DNA of 64,000 nucleotides from Brachynemurus nebulosus (GCA_035578155.1 JAPWDM010000021.1:3282501-3346500), one strand, 5' to 3'; counted from the first letter of the stretch, positions 34,810 through 48,176 are shown. Numbers and translations: made by a program. Notes: generated from the letters alone by a model not told the origin.

Positions 34810-35304
34810 AATTCAGTATGTTATGATTAATAAAAATTAACTGATTGAATACTATTTTTTATTTATTTAACCTACTTACCTCAGTGTTACAATTAATCGT
34901 TATACAGGTAGTATCGTCAATCGCATGTTAGTATCTTGAAGTTATTCGATGCCCCACTAAGTTCGTCGAACGTGCTTATCGACATTCAAAAATAATTTAA
35001 AAATTTATCAGGACACTGTCTCAAATCTTCATAAAGTGTCACAAATTGTCCTTTTAAACATCGCTTGTCATTCAGGAGATGCACCTAGAATGCCTTTTGT
35101 TTCTTTTTTCGCTCTCTTGCAACACAAATTGTTATTGAAAGTAATTTAGTTGAATTCATTTCACGTCGTACTGCAGCGAGAAACGAGATAAAAGTGATTT
35201 TAAAGCGTTCGTATGAACAAACATATTGATAACGTTTTAAAAGCGCCAACTTCATGTTTTAACGCCACATTTTTTTAACTCTCGTGCGAATGAGGCCTTA
35301 CGGT
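34810..35304. other. Interval between MADF fragment and Gypsy-3
   Basis: No ORF or repeat recognised. Confidence 0.35.
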
Positions 35305-38102
35305 TGTCACGAAGTGACCATCATGCCAATGGTCACAATAAAGGTTTGGTTATAGATTTTAAATCTGTTCCTAATGACATGTCGAATCGTATTAGTTTAA
35401 TGTTAGATGGTAGTTCAGTTCTAAACTCTTTACAGCAGGCCCAGTTAAATAAAATAGTTTCTAAATATAAAAAAGTTTTATCCAAAATTCCGGGTCGCGC
35501 AAAAAATTTTGAATATCAAATTCACTTCAAACAAAACGTAATAGTAGCAAAGAAACCGTACTATTTATCAGTAGAAAAAACTTTACTCCTTGAGCAACAT
35601 CTTCAGGAGTTACTAAAATTAGGAATCATATCTAGATCACAGTCACCGTATGCTAGTCCAGTATTTTTCGTTAAAAAGACTAATGGTCTGCGACTTGTCT
35701 CTGATTATCGCTTTATTAACCGTTTTATAGTCTTTGACCCGTTATCTGGGGTTTCAATGAACTCAATATTCATGCAAATGGGTAATTCCAAAGTTTTTAG
35801 TGTCGTCGATTTATCACAAGCTTTCTATCAGATTCCTTTAGCAGAGGAATCAAAGAAATACACGGCCATTATTACTACCTTTGGCCACTTTCATTTTAAC
35901 GTCGTCCCATTCGAACTTTGTAATTCGGCGCAAGCGCTATTCCGGTACTTGATGACCGAATTAGCTGACTTTCGAAAAGAATTTTTACTAATTTATTATG
36001 ACGACCTTATTATTCATAGCCCGGATATCGAGTCTCATTTAAAACATATTGAATTACTACTTGCAAGATTTAAAAAGCTTAATCTAACTTTTAATCCAGA
36101 TAAGGTTCAATTTTGTAAATCACGTCTCAAAATACTGGGACATTCTATTTCATCAGCGGGTCGTTTACCATTAGAAGATAAAGTTGAAGCTATTAAGAAC
36201 TTACCAATTCCAAGGAATTTAAAGGAATTACAAAAATTTGTTGGCATGTGCGCGTTTTATGCTAAGTTTATTCCTAATTATGCACAAATTGTGGCGCCTT
36301 TGAATTGCTTGAAAAAGAAAAATGTAAAATTTCAAATACGCGACGAGCATACGACGGCTATTCGAATATTGAAAGAAGCTTTAAGTACTCCACCTATTTT
36401 AAAATTCCCTAACTTTAATTATCCGTTAGTCCTCACTTGCGACGCCAGTGCAAACGGGATCGGTGGCGTATTACAAAATAAATTACCAGAGGGTTTATTC
36501 CCCACAGAATATTTTTCACGAAAATTACATGGTGCACAAGTAAAATATAATTCTTATGAACTTGAATTATTGACTGTAGTCAACTCGGTACTCCACTTTA
36601 AGGATTATCTGGTTGGCAGACATTTTATCATTGAATGCGATTGCGCAGCCGTTAACTGTCTTGCTAATACACCACGTAAATTTTCTAAACTTTCAAGGTG
36701 GCTACTCCTTCTTTCAGGATTCGATTTCGAACTTAAATCAGTAAAAGGCAAAGATAATGTTGTAGCTGATGCAGTTAGTAGACTTTTCACTCATTCTGAT
36801 CATGATGAAAGCAATAATACTTCAAATTCTCAATTACACGATTCAACGGAGATATTCTTTCAGCTTATGCACACTCCGGATGGATATGTGTCCATTAGTC
36901 ATGCACAACGGCTTGATGATGAGTGTAAACTCATTTTATCTGACCTCGAGTCGGGTATTAAATGTAATAACTTTACACTCTCCAACGGTCCTTTGTGTGA
37001 ACTGGTGAGCAGGCGAAGGCTTAAACGAGTGGTACTTCCTTCTTCTATGTTGGATTTTGTAATTGAATATTTCCATTCCGTTTCTCATCATGGTCTTACT
37101 AAATGTTATCGGGCAATTGCGCGGTATTTTACATATCCACAACTGTTCCGACGTTGCAAGGAATTCATCCAAAACTGTCAAACGTGCGCCGTGGTGAAGC
37201 CAACTAATACTTCAAATGAACTACAGATGCAATCCATACCACCCGAAGCTGTCTGGTCTCAGCTGTACGTCGATTACGCAGGCCCTCTCGTACTGTCATC
37301 ATCAAATAAGTATCGCCATGTTTTTGTGGCCCTTGATGGTTTTTCAAAATGGCTTATTGCTATTCCGACTCGTCGAGCGACGGCAGAAACTACCATAGCA
37401 ATACTCAAGAAAATTTTCTACACCTATGGATTTCCATCTACAGTAATTTCTGACAATGGTCCGGCGTTTAAAGCAAATCAGTACCACGATTTCCTATTTG
37501 CTCCTGCAGTAAAACCGGTCTATACAACACCGTACTCGCCAAGATCCAATGCCGCTGAAAGGGCTATTTAAACTATTAAAACAAATTTATCAGCCCTTTT
37601 GTTACACAATTCCTTAAGGCATAAAGACTGGTCCCAAATTTCACCAGCCGTAGTTTTTCATTATAACCGCAGTTACCAAACAGCCATAAACTGTTCGCCG
37701 GCTGAGGTTTTTCTTAAACGTCCATTGACCACAACATTAGATAATGCTATGGGAATTCAACACATTCTTCTTCAATCTGTGCCACCATCTGACGATGAAA
37801 TAGCCTTAGCACTTCAAAAATCCAAAACCATATACCAACAAGCATCTAGTACTCGGCCACAAACATCCAACTTCAGAATCGGACAGCCAGTGTTATACAA
37901 GAGGCATTCACAACAACAAGGGCCAGACCATGACGCTAGCTTCCAACAGAGGTGGCAGGGTCCGTATCGCTTAGTTCATTTCTCCTCACCAACATCAGTT
38001 ATCTTATACGATGAAGAATCCAAGAGCTTCGTTCGTGCACACGTAAACCAAATTAAAGCGTATAAGCCGCAATTGCCCCAACCTCCAACATCAGAAGATT
38101 AG
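35305..38102 (+). pseudogene. pol: Gypsy-3 pol: RT, RNase H, integrase, one stop codon
   Basis: Reverse transcriptase (VVDLSQAFYQIPL, YYDDLIIH), RNase H (LTCDASANGIGG) and integrase (HHGLTKCYRAIARY, CQTC zinc region, VDYAGPL, ISDNGPAF, NAAERAI) in one frame of 755 codons. TAA at 37569-37571 stops it right after NAAERAI; the same frame resumes and runs to 38102 with the integrase C-terminal region. A single C-to-T change could explain the stop (CAA to TAA). Protease and gag are missing because the 5' part is deleted. All three integrase acidic residues are present. More distant from Gypsy-1 than Gypsy-2 is. Confidence 0.92.
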
Positions 38103-38445
38103 GTATCTTACATTCATGCATCTTATTAGCTACATTAAAACAAATTGTAAAATACCTTTGTAAAGCAGTTTGCATTTTCAATTTCCAAACAATTTTGGAT
38201 AGAATTTTCATAAATTTAACATTTTCATGTTCAGTCTGTCTCTCAATATTATTGAAATTTCTTTTTTTGTTTTTTTGTTTTGGCGCGCAGCGACTAGGCT
38301 ATATGCGCCTTAATGTTAGTATAAAAACTATATAAAGTTCATGTATGGAGAAATTAGCACTTCGTAGGTAGATTAGCAGTTCCATATTACGCTGTACATC
38401 TAGAGAATTCACAAAATGTTCAGTTTCAATCCATTGAGTTAACCA
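38103..38445 (+). other. Gypsy-3 3' noncoding region (left of LINE)
   Basis: No ORF. Holds TATAAA-like sequence near 38320-38335 and a GGCGCGCAG / ATGCGCC pair near 38281-38308. It resumes at 43677 after the LINE. Confidence 0.45.
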
Positions 38446-38500
38446 ACACTGTTGTTTTTATTTTTTATTTTTATTTATTTATTTATTTATTTATTTTTTT

Positions 38501-41500
38501 TTAAATTTTGTCTCTTAGTTTAGCATAGTTTAAGAATTTTATCACTATATTCACTTTATTTTGGTCATCTGATAATAATATAGTTATGTCGTTTGGGAAA
38601 TTTACTAGATTTCTAATATTGGTATATTTGGTACAATCTAGGAGTATGTGTGATATCGTTAATTGGGTATTGCATGTGGAACAAATTGGAGGGTTTGTTC
38701 TTTCTATTATATAAGAATGAGTCAAGTCTGAGTGTCCTATTCTGAGCCGAGAAAGGAGGACCTCTTCTCTCCTATTTGGTTGTTCTGAAGTTATCCATAT
38801 CTTTTTATTATGTTTGATGTTTCTTAATTTGTTGTTTGTTACTTTTTGCCATTCTTCATTCCATTGATTATTTATTTTGTTGGAGAAATAATATATCAGA
38901 TCTTTTGTTGGTATTAGATTTGTTTCCAGCGTTGTATTCTGGGTTACGCTTTTTGCTAAAAGGTCTACTGCTTCATTTCCAACAATTCCCACGTGTCCGG
39001 GGATCCAACATATTACTATTACTATTTTCTGATAGTATTTTTATTGTTTTTATTATTTGGCTTGCTATTGGATTGCTATTACATTTGTTAGAGTTTAGAG
39101 CAGCTACTGTGCTCCAAGAATCGGCAAATATTATGTATTTGTTTTTTGGAGTGTTATTAATCACGTCAACTGCTTTCAAGATGGCATACATTTCTGTTGA
39201 GAGTACACTATATTCGTTTGGTAGGAGCATTCTATGATTTTGGTTTGGTGTTTTTACCGCTGCACTGGTGATTTGATAGGTTTTTGACCCATCCGTGTAG
39301 ATTTGGTGATATTCTTTATATGTCTCGCAAATATTGTAAAATTCTGTTCGATAATATATGTTAGATGTGTTTGTTTTAGTATGTTTGTGTAATTCGTCAT
39401 ATATTTCTATATATATTTTATTCCATGGAGGCGGTTCAGAGGTTCTTTTTACTGGACAAATTTTATAATTTTTTATTTTGTTATATATTGTGACTAAATA
39501 CGGTTTCGGAAATGTTTTCTTTTTATTATATTGTGATATATATTGTGGATGTACTATTTTTGGATTTAACGGATGGTCGGTGCAACTTGCTATTCGAATC
39601 GCTTGTCGAATGCAAAGTAGTTCTCTTCTATATTTTAATGGTAGGATACCAGCTTCTGTGCATATACTGTTAACTGGGCTAGAAAAATGTGCACCAGTTG
39701 CTAGTCTTATTCCTAGGTGATGTATAGGGTCCAAAATCCTCAGCGTAAATTTATTGGCAGAACTGCAAATTTGGCTGCAGAAGTCTAATCTGGATTGGAC
39801 TGTTAGTTTATATAATTTTAATAATGAATTTCTATCTGCTCCCCAAGTTGTCTTACTAATTGTTCTGATCAAGTTCATATTTGTGTTGCATTTGGCTTTT
39901 AGTGTTTTGATATGTTTTCCAGTTAAGTTTATTGTCATATATTAGCCCTAAGTATTGTACTTCATTTTTAAAGGTTAGATTGGTGCCATTTAATGTTAGT
40001 ATAGGATTTATAGGGGTGTAGTTAGTTCGTATTCTATTAAAGTTTACGCATATTGTTTTTTCTTTTGAAAATGATATGTTTTTATCCATTGCCCAATCTT
40101 GTAGTTTATTTAAACAGTTTTGTAATTTTTCTGTTGCCCAATTTATATTTGATGTACGAATGTAGATCATCCAGTCGTCAGCATAAAGACAGTATTGAAT
40201 TGGAGGATCGATTTTATCTGAAATATCATTTATCGCTATGTTGAAGAGAGTAGGACTGATTACTGAGCCTTGAGCGATCCCATTATCGAGTGTTTTCCTT
40301 GTTGATATTTTAGTTTTGACATCAATTTCCACCTTTCTGTTTTTTAAAAAATTCATTACAAATTTTGGAAGATGGCCTTTTATATTCCATTTTTCTAGTT
40401 CTTTTAGAATCGCGATATGCCATATTTTGTCATATGCTTTTTCTAGATCTAAAAATACGGCTATAACAGTTTCTTTATTTATAAAAGCGTTATAAATTTC
40501 TGTTGTTAATAGTGTATGGGCACCTAGAATGAAGAATCCTTTTCGAAAGCCAAATTGCCTAGAACTTAGGAGGTTATTGTTTTCTAAAATATAATTTAAT
40601 CGGTTTGTTACTATTTTTTCAAATATTTTACTCATTACACTTGTTATAGCTATTGGACGGTAATTTTCAACACTGATTTTATTTTTGTTGGGTTTTAATA
40701 TTGGGAGAATTTTTGCAATTTTCGATTGAACCGGAACGTACTCTTGATTTCATATTTGATTAAACGTATGCAATAAATATAATGTTAAATCCGTATTTAA
40801 ATTTTTAATCATCACAGGATGTATGTTGTCTGTTCCAGGGCATTTTGATTTTATAGATTCGATAGCTGAGGTTAGTTCTGTTATTGTAAAGTCCTGGTTG
40901 TAGTCTTCTGAATTATCTGTATGAAAATTCAGATTATGTGCTTCGGCTTCATTCTTTCTTTGTTTGAGTGATTGACTCAATTTACTGTTACTTGATACTG
41001 AGGCGAAGTATTCTGCAAAAGTTTCTGCTATTTTTTCGGGGTTTGTATAGATATTACCATTGACTGCTAGTGCTGGTATTATATTATTGTTTGGGCGTTG
41101 TTTTATTTTGTTTATGTTGTTCCACATTACTGAGATTGGTGTGTATTTATTAATTGTTGACACAAATTCCCTCCAGCATTCTCGTTTTGTAGTTTTAATT
41201 AAATATCTAGCTTTGGCTTTTAGTTTCTTATATTCAATTTTATTTTCAATGGTTTTGTGGGAGATATATTTTCTTAATGCCTTTTTCCTTAATTTGATTG
41301 CTTTACCTATTTCGTTTGTCCACCAAGGTACTGAGTGTTTTCTAATGTTATTTAATTTGGGGATAGATTCTTTTGCAGCTTGAGTTAAAGTTTTGCTGAG
41401 AAAGTTGTATGAATTTTCCGCGTCATGAAAGTATTTGTTTAATTTAACTAAGCTGTTGTACTTCTCCCAATCTGCTTTTTTTATGTTATATTTATTGTCT

Positions 41501-42174
41501 CTAGGTGGTAAGTGTATTTCATCGTCTAAGTATAAGAGAATCGGGAAGTGGTCACTGTGATGGAGATCTGTTTCAGTTATCATTTTTAGTTCAGGGGCAA
41601 GAGATGATGATATTATTACAAGATCTATTGTGGAAGTTTGTCCGGTAGAATTATTAAAATGAGTTGGTTCTACGTTATTAATTAAATTTAACCCCGGATT
41701 ATTCCATAGGAATTCTTCTGTAGCTTTTCCTCGTTGATTATTAAATTTGCCGCCCCATAAAGTATTATGGGCGTTGAAGTCGCCCACTATTATATGAGGT
41801 TGTGAGATTTGTTTCTTGATATTTTGTAAATCATTGACTGATAGAAGTTGCTGTGGATTAATGTATATATTTGCTATTGAAAAGTTTCTTTTGTTCATTT
41901 TGATTTCTATTGCTGTGACTTGTAGATCAGAGTTAATGGTTATAGAATCGTAATGTATTGTGTTTTTGATAAATATCATTACTCCTCCTTTTGCATTGGG
42001 TCCTGTTGTGTCATCTTTTCGTATAGAAGTGTAATTTCTCAACTGGATATTTTGAGTAACTTTTAAATGTGTTTCTTGTAGTGCAATAATACTGGGGTCA
42101 TATGTGTTAATTAATATTTCGAGTTCGGTCCTATTATTAAATAAACCATTTATGTTCCACTGTAATATGAACAT
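38501..42174 (-). pseudogene. I-type LINE ORF2: endonuclease, RT, RNase H; three lesions
   Basis: Starts MFILQWNINGL (42174), 12 bp after ORF1. Endonuclease: LQETHLK, VGDFNAHNTLWGG, HSDHFPI. Then TGA at 40750-40752 (TGG expected), RT in the same frame (SRQFGFRKGF, VFLDLEKAYDKIWH, YADDWMIY), a frameshift near 39935, RNase H (IYTDGSKT, ADSWSTV), a second frameshift near 38990 (within a WIPGH-type block), and a C-terminal zinc region (CSTCNTQLTISHILLDC). Three lesions in about 1200 codons mean a fairly young copy. Confidence 0.88.
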
Positions 42175-42185
42175 TTTTTTTTTTT

Positions 42186-43448
42186 TTAATAAATTAGTTT
42201 GATTCTTCGGAGAGGTCTTCTTGGTCTTCTTTTCCTATTAGTTAAAGTTGAGTGTAATTCAGGGTGGATTTTTTTCAAAGCCTCTTGTATATCAGTGATA
42301 TTCAGTCCCTGTATATGTGCTATATTTAATGGATTTGATAATGTTGACAATTTAGATATGAATCCTATTAACTGTTCGTATTTTAGAGCAAATTCTTCTG
42401 GATGGTTTTTCATGATTTCTTTTATAATTTTAAGTTGGTCTTCTGGTAATCTGTGTGTTTTTGGTGGGTTAGTCTTATATATTTCACTTTGTTCCGCTTC
42501 CTTTATGGTTGAATTGTCTTGTTTTTTATATTTGTCTTTTTTGTTTTCTAAATTTACTTTGGGTGTTTTAGTTTTTGCTGTGTCATCTGAGGATTCTGTT
42601 CCTGATCGAGCACGTTTTTCGGGACGCTGCTGTTCTTGCTTTTCAGTTTCAATGTTTATTATGTTTTGGTTTGTGTTTTCCATATTTTCTATATTTTCTG
42701 TAGGTTCTTCTGTATTCGATAAACTATTTTGTATAATTTCTTCATTACCTTCTCTAACATTATCGGATTGGTTGATTTGTGAAGTTGTAGGTGTTTGATC
42801 TATTGTTTGTGAGTTATCATTAATAAGCTCTATTTGGCGGCATCTATTTGTGGAATGTGTTGGTGATTGACATTTTTTGCATCTATTTTCTTCTACTAGA
42901 ATATATAAAGTTATTGTTTCACCTTTGGCAATTATTTCTATTGTTTCGGGAATATTATTTATCGGACTGTCAGGATCTATGAACACCTGACGCCTAGCCG
43001 TAAGTATATGGTTCCAGGCAGGATTCGAAGTATGTATTTTTATGTCTGTTACTTCCGATACTAGATTAATTTTTATTTTTTTCAGTTCATTAGCTATTAA
43101 TTCATTTGATATAAATGAGTGAACTCCACTTATTATCATTCTTTTTGATGGGCTAATGAGACTACGAATAGGAAGTATTTGATTTTTTATTACTATTGTA
43201 GGGTTCTATTTTACAAAATTTTGGGCTATTTCTTTGCTTTTTAGGTATACGAGTATTCGTTTTTGGGATGTTGGAAATATTGAAATAACATTTTCTGGAT
43301 TAGTTTTACTCATTACAGCAGCAATGTAGTCTATTTCCACATTTTTCCATTCTGTATTTATAGCTGGTATTACCACAGCACATTCTTTTGTATATTTGGG
43401 TTTAGTTATATTGGCATAAGTTTGGGTTTTCAAGTTTGATGGGAACAT
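42186..43448 (-). pseudogene. I-type LINE ORF1 (Gag-like, zinc knuckle), one stop
   Basis: RNA-binding Gag-like protein. Starts at MFPSNLKTQTYAN (43448) and runs in one frame to 42186 except for TAG at 43206-43208. A zinc-knuckle-like RCKKCQSPTHSTNRC is at ~42875, followed by a Gln/Asn/Glu-rich hydrophilic region and a basic tail (KRRPRRPLRRIK). N-terminal part resembles the RRM-like segment of I-clade ORF1. About 420 codons in all. Confidence 0.8.
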
Positions 43449-43676
43449 TTTTGGAAAATTTTAGATTGGATTGTTAATTAAATTAAGTTTTATACGATAT
43501 TTGAATTAAATATATATAAATTAATAAGACTGTTTAATTGAATGTTATTGTAAATGTGAGAAATATTAAACATAATTTTTTATAGTTTATGTCTATTGAT
43601 TTGGCTTACCACCTTACTAGTCTGCTATTAAGCAGACTAGGTTTATATTGAAGTTTGATGCACTGACACTGTTATT

Positions 43677-43897
43677 CGGTGTGCACTATTACATAAACGG
43701 TAACAACAAACTATTTTTAATCAATTAGATTATGTAATTTCACATATAAAAATTAATATTTTTCAACAATTACTGATCTTGTTTTGGCAAGAATATAACA
43801 TCGACTCCGAAATTTCTTAAACATAGTATCATGTTGATAATAAAAAAAAATTTTCGCTTTACAAGCCAAAGATTTTTTTCCTGTCTCCTGGGTGGAA
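43677..43897 (+). other. Gypsy-3 3' noncoding region (right of LINE) with polypurine tract
   Basis: Ends in GGGTGGAA directly before TGTCACG at 43898, fitting a polypurine tract followed by an LTR start. Confidence 0.55.
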
Positions 43898-44250
43898 TGT
43901 CACGAAGTGACCATCATGCCAATGGCCCCTATAGTATATTACTCCTTTTTAAACTGGCAGTATACTTGCATCAATATCATAAAAACTATAACCAGTATTT
44001 TTCTCTATAATTGCTATGTACAAAAAATCGTACACACATGCATATAGACATAGAACCAATAGTATTAGAGTAATTCATAAGTATTCATAAGAGATAGTTC
44101 TTTTAAAACTTTGCAACAACCACTCTGATTGTATGCATATACATAGATAGGTACATCATTATACGATTATCAACTAGTTCAGTCGCTATGCTCAGTGTGT
44201 GACAACGCACCCATAAGTTCGGTTCACAATGGCTTGGCATGTTATAAAAT
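43898..44250 (+). repeat. Probable 3' LTR of Gypsy-3
   Basis: First ~28 bp equal 35305-35332; contains the dyad GTCAC-GAA-GTGAC. Right end not determined. Confidence 0.5.
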
Positions 44251-44871
44251 TAAAATGGCGTAGAAATTTTTTACCTTTATAATTAAAAGGGTTTGGAATT
44301 TGAAAATGTATCCAATGAACATTTGGGTTTGAAAATTTAAACTTAGGTAAATATGTCTTTATATTTTTAATTCATTATAATTTTTAAAATATTATTTATT
44401 TCTTAAACACTTCGAATACATAAAAATTCTTTGTGTACACCATGTGCCTTCTGTGATTAATATTGTGCTATTTTCACTATTGTCGCAAAAATGGGTACTT
44501 GATTTAAATTTATCTTATTTAATAAATTCTTCATAGGGCCGGTATTATAAATCTTAAATAAATCGATAGATAACTATCTCTAGGTTAAATTTATTTCATA
44601 TATAAAAGTGAGTCGGGTATTATAAAACATTCTACCAGATTAAATAACTATTCTTTGAATTACCGACCGACACATATAATTCATGATAATCATAAATATT
44701 ACCACCAGGGAAATTCAATTAACAACTGTCATATTGACCATACATAACAAAAATTCTGTGTAACATAACCAACATAACCATAATTTGGATAATTTGTGTA
44801 GCGTCAGAGCGTATGTAATATCTGTTCAGTTTATTTTTGTTGCATTGTTTTGTGTTTAGCGTGTTTAGTAA

Positions 44872-46632
44872 GAAAAACTACGGATTCAAAAAGAGAAAGG
44901 GGCAAAAATTATACGGAATTTAAGAAACAAAACTTATTATCAATTACAAAAGATTTTTATAATATAATTGAAAATAAAAAAACAAATTTTATTAGTGTTA
45001 AAAAAAAATGGATACATGGGACTTAATTGCCCACAAATATAACGCTGTGGCCCAAACAGGTTTAAGGACCGGAGGACAGCTAAAAATGCTGTACGATACG
45101 ATAAAAAAGAAAGCAAAAAAAGATATAGCGGAAGAAAAGGTATAGATAGTTGCTTTTTGATATGTCTTTTTTGCATAAAACAATAACTTATTTTGAAATG
45201 TTCTAGGTAGAAATCTATAAAACGGGGGGAGAACGTAATAAGAGAAAAATTGATGCCGTCAGTGAGACGTTTATGTCTTTGCAATCGACAACAACGGAAT
45301 TAAAAAATCCGTACGACAGTACATCACCTTTAGGTTTGTATCTTCATTATAACCTTAGTTTTTTTTTCTATATTATATAAATCATTTTCTTGGTACTTGA
45401 AAATAATATAGTTTTATTTTAACTAGCAATCTTTTTAATAGCACATGATTATTTATCTATATTCTGTACAAGCAAATCGATTACGTAAATCAGCTCATAA
45501 ATTTATTGTGTATCAAACACTAGTATTTTTTTGAAGATAAATACTAAATTACATTATTTTTTATTCATAGATATGATCGAGAGAATAGACATAGAAGAGG
45601 TAGAAGAGTGCCAAGAAGAGTGTAATGACAGTAATATTTCCTGTGTAAGTATTAGTACAAAAACTTTAATTTTTTTTACATAATAGTTATATACCTTGTT
45701 ACAGAATGAATATTATGATGAAAATTCCCATTATATGTCCACATCACGGGTAGAATATCCTAAAGAAAATGTAAGAAACATATTTCATTTCGAATTACTA
45801 AATAATTTAAAGAATGCTATACATTTTTTCATGATACCACATCTGAATTTTCTCAGGTTCCACCGTAAAGTAAACGGAGTGAATTAGAAAAAATCGAATA
45901 AAATTATTCATTAATTTGATTTAAAAATAGGAAACCCAGACACAATTTTTTTTCGCTCATAACGGAAATATTCTTTTGGTTAGCGATACTGACTAAAAAT
46001 GAACAAAAAAACAGTAAAAAGTCTGTTTGAATTGAATGTCCTCAAACGGTGTTTATTTCTTGAAAATTTGTCCAAAAACAATTTATTTTGATTGTGTTAT
46101 GAGTATATTGTTGTTTGATAGAATTTTTAGTTATTTCAAAGTAGATAAAATAAAAATTTGTTGCTATTCATGCTTTTTTACGGAACACTGTTATTTTAGT
46201 ATGTTTTTACAGCAAATTTCTGACGAATTTATGTATTTGGTAATACAAATAATACAACTGTATGTTTTTTTACAGGATTATACTCCGTTACAAGCAGAGT
46301 TTTCGCCTGCAGTTCAGGGATGCAGTACGGGAAATGTAAATATATGTAGTTATAAAAAAATATTTTTATTGGAAATTTATTTTACAAAAATTATGTATAT
46401 TTTACAGCAAACTGCAACAACTTCCACACCCATTTCATCTGAAAAGAAAAAAAAAATAACTACGGTGGATGAACATTACCGAAAAAAAGCAAATGAAATA
46501 AAATTAGAAATTTTAGAAGTTAGGCGTGATAAGGAAAAAGCGCAGCATGAATTATTACTTTTACAAATAACCGACAAAAAACTCGATATTGAATTAAAAC
46601 AACGAAAATTATTTGATAATACTCGTATGTAA
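44872..46632 (+). pseudogene. Myb/SANT-like DNA-binding protein of Harbinger-B, six exons
   Basis: Partner protein thought to bind element ends. Exon 1 (to 45138) reads RGKNYTEFKKQNLL, IIENKKTNF, then after a one-base shift in the A9 run at 45000-45008, DTWDLIAHKYNA and RTGGQLKMLYDTIKKKAKK, the trihelix/Myb-SANT fold typical of Harbinger ORF partners. Later exons: 45208-45331, ~45572-45643, ~45706-45768, 46276-46335 and 46408-46632; each has GT-AG ends. The last exon is a Lys/Glu-rich coiled coil ending NTRM at TAA 46632. The initiator Met was not identified. Only the homopolymer shift prevents an open gene. Confidence 0.8.
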
Positions 46633-46674
46633 TTTAAAAATAAATAAACAATATATTAAATAAGAAACTTATTA

Positions 46675-47750
46675 TTATTTTTTTTTTAAATTAACATACC
46701 TCTGAAATATTGTCTGAATAAGCGCATTTCTAACAGCGAAATTATGTTCTTGTTCGCCAATTAACAGTTCCGTGTTTGGATTTCCATCGTCTTCATTTTC
46801 AAAATATTCATTTTCGAAATCGTCATTCAAATTTATTGCAATATTGTGTAGAACACACGTAGCGACAATTACTGGTATTACTTTATCTACAGCCACTCTC
46901 ATTCCAACCGACAGGCACGGAAATCGTCTTTTTAATAGACCAAAAGATTCTGGTTTTTATGTGTGCCGAATTATAACGCCTTTCGGCTGGCGTTACTGGA
47001 TTCAGCAATGGCGTCAAAATATAATTTCGGCACAGGTACCCACTGTCCCCTAATAAATATTTATTTCCAAATTCATTATTTTCAAGCTGAGCCCGTGCCA
47101 ACAACATATCAGAAATTCGACTGTCGTGCGTCGAACCAGGCCATCTCGAAACTATATCCATTATTTTTAATTTCGCATCGCAAATTATTTGCACATTCAC
47201 GGAAAAGAATCCTTTCCTATTTCTATACACCTCAGCGTTGTCCCCACCTGGGGATTGGATTTTAATGTGGGTGCAATCGATTGCACCACAAACATTTGGG
47301 AAACCAGCTATTTCAAAAAATTCCACCGAAACTCTATGCTGGTCTTCACGTCCCGGTAACTGTATGAACTGATTTCTCAAAACAATGCCAGTTCATGCGA
47401 CACTGTGTATAATTCTACCAGCCGTAGATTTTGTGACATTGAAATTGTCTCCGACTACGTAAAGTTAGCAGCAACTGGTTTACTGCAGAAATCGAATGAT
47501 TTCGCTGAGAAACTGGTCGTATGTTATGTTCGATTAAATCCAGTAAATAATTAACTGTTTCTTTCGAAAAGCGAAATCGTTCCTTGAAAGTTTTGTCGTC
47601 ATAACAGACCATCGGTTCCAATCTTTCTTTAAATGTTCTCGAAGCCCTTGGTATTTGAATATCACCTTCAAATTCGTCTTCTGACGTTAACGAAGCTGAC
47701 GATACTGATATTGTTGAAACAGATAAATTTTCATAGTTTTCAAATTCCAT
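46675..47750 (-). pseudogene. HARBI1-type transposase of Harbinger-B, frameshifted
   Basis: DDE nuclease. Starts MEFENYENLS (47750). N-terminal helical region FRFSKETVNYLLDLI, then a small deletion/frameshift near 47455 where the usual FLATG-type block should be, and a TGA or shift near 47400. Core: CGAIDCTHIKI (Asp), RWPGSTHDSRI, LLGDSGYL (Asp), then a frameshift near 46960, ESFGLLKRRF (Glu) and ATCVLHNIAI. Ends NLKKK at 46675, 40 bp from the convergent Myb/SANT stop. All three catalytic residues are legible. Confidence 0.88.
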
Positions 47751-48176
47751 GTTTCTAAAATACAAACAAACAATACAATTTAGCACATGTATTATAATTC
47801 TTATCACAAATTTAAATTACATATTTTATTACACTTACCTATTTTTATGTATATTTCGTATATACTTTATTTTAAACTATATATTTATAAAAGAATAACA
47901 ACAAATTAATTAATGAAAACAAACAAAATGTTAATAAACTATATCTAACCTAAAACTCGTGCTAGTAATAAACCATGAATAAAAACCAGACAAGGAAGAC
48001 ATATTGGAAATTAATCTTTCAGATAAAATTTAACTGCTTGATTTTCTATAGATAGTTTATACCAGAGATTTAACTACCAGATATAGTTATCTTCAGTTTA
48101 TAATACTCAAATCTATGGAATAAACTGATTTATCTCAGAGATAAATTTATTCTGTCGTTTATAATACCGGCCCATA

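Larger units (their letters stand above)
38457..43665 (-). mobile_element. I-type LINE inserted in Gypsy-3
   Basis: Imperfect 11 bp duplication ACACTGTTRTT at 38446-38456 and 43666-43676. On the minus strand it starts CAGTGCATC, like I factors, and ends in an A/T-rich tail of TAAA repeats (38461-38505 on +). Contains ORF1 with a zinc knuckle and ORF2 with endonuclease, RT and RNase H, the I-clade arrangement. Confidence 0.85.
35305..44250 (+). mobile_element. Gypsy-3: Ty3/Gypsy element, internally deleted, hosting a LINE
   Basis: Starts with TGTCACGAAGTGACC and ~13 more bases that recur at 43898, where they follow a purine-rich tract (GGGTGGAA). I read both as LTR starts: a 5' LTR reduced to about 28 bp and fused to pol, and a 3' LTR beginning at 43898. 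The region 38457-43665 is an inserted LINE. The 3' LTR end (near 44250) is a guess. Confidence 0.6.
44536..48173. mobile_element. Harbinger-B: PIF/Harbinger transposon with both genes
   Basis: Termini GGGCCGGTATTATAAA at both ends in inverted orientation, with ATA at 44533-44535 and 48174-48176 as a 3 bp duplication. Encloses a Myb/SANT-like gene (+) and a HARBI1-type transposase (-), convergent. Subterminal TATTATAAA and ATCTCTGG-like motifs repeat. 3638 bp, close to the usual size, with no foreign insertions. Confidence 0.9.

Noticed and set aside
42199..42798. 199-codon Ser/Phe/Cys-rich + ORF
   Set aside because: Antisense shadow of I-type LINE ORF1.
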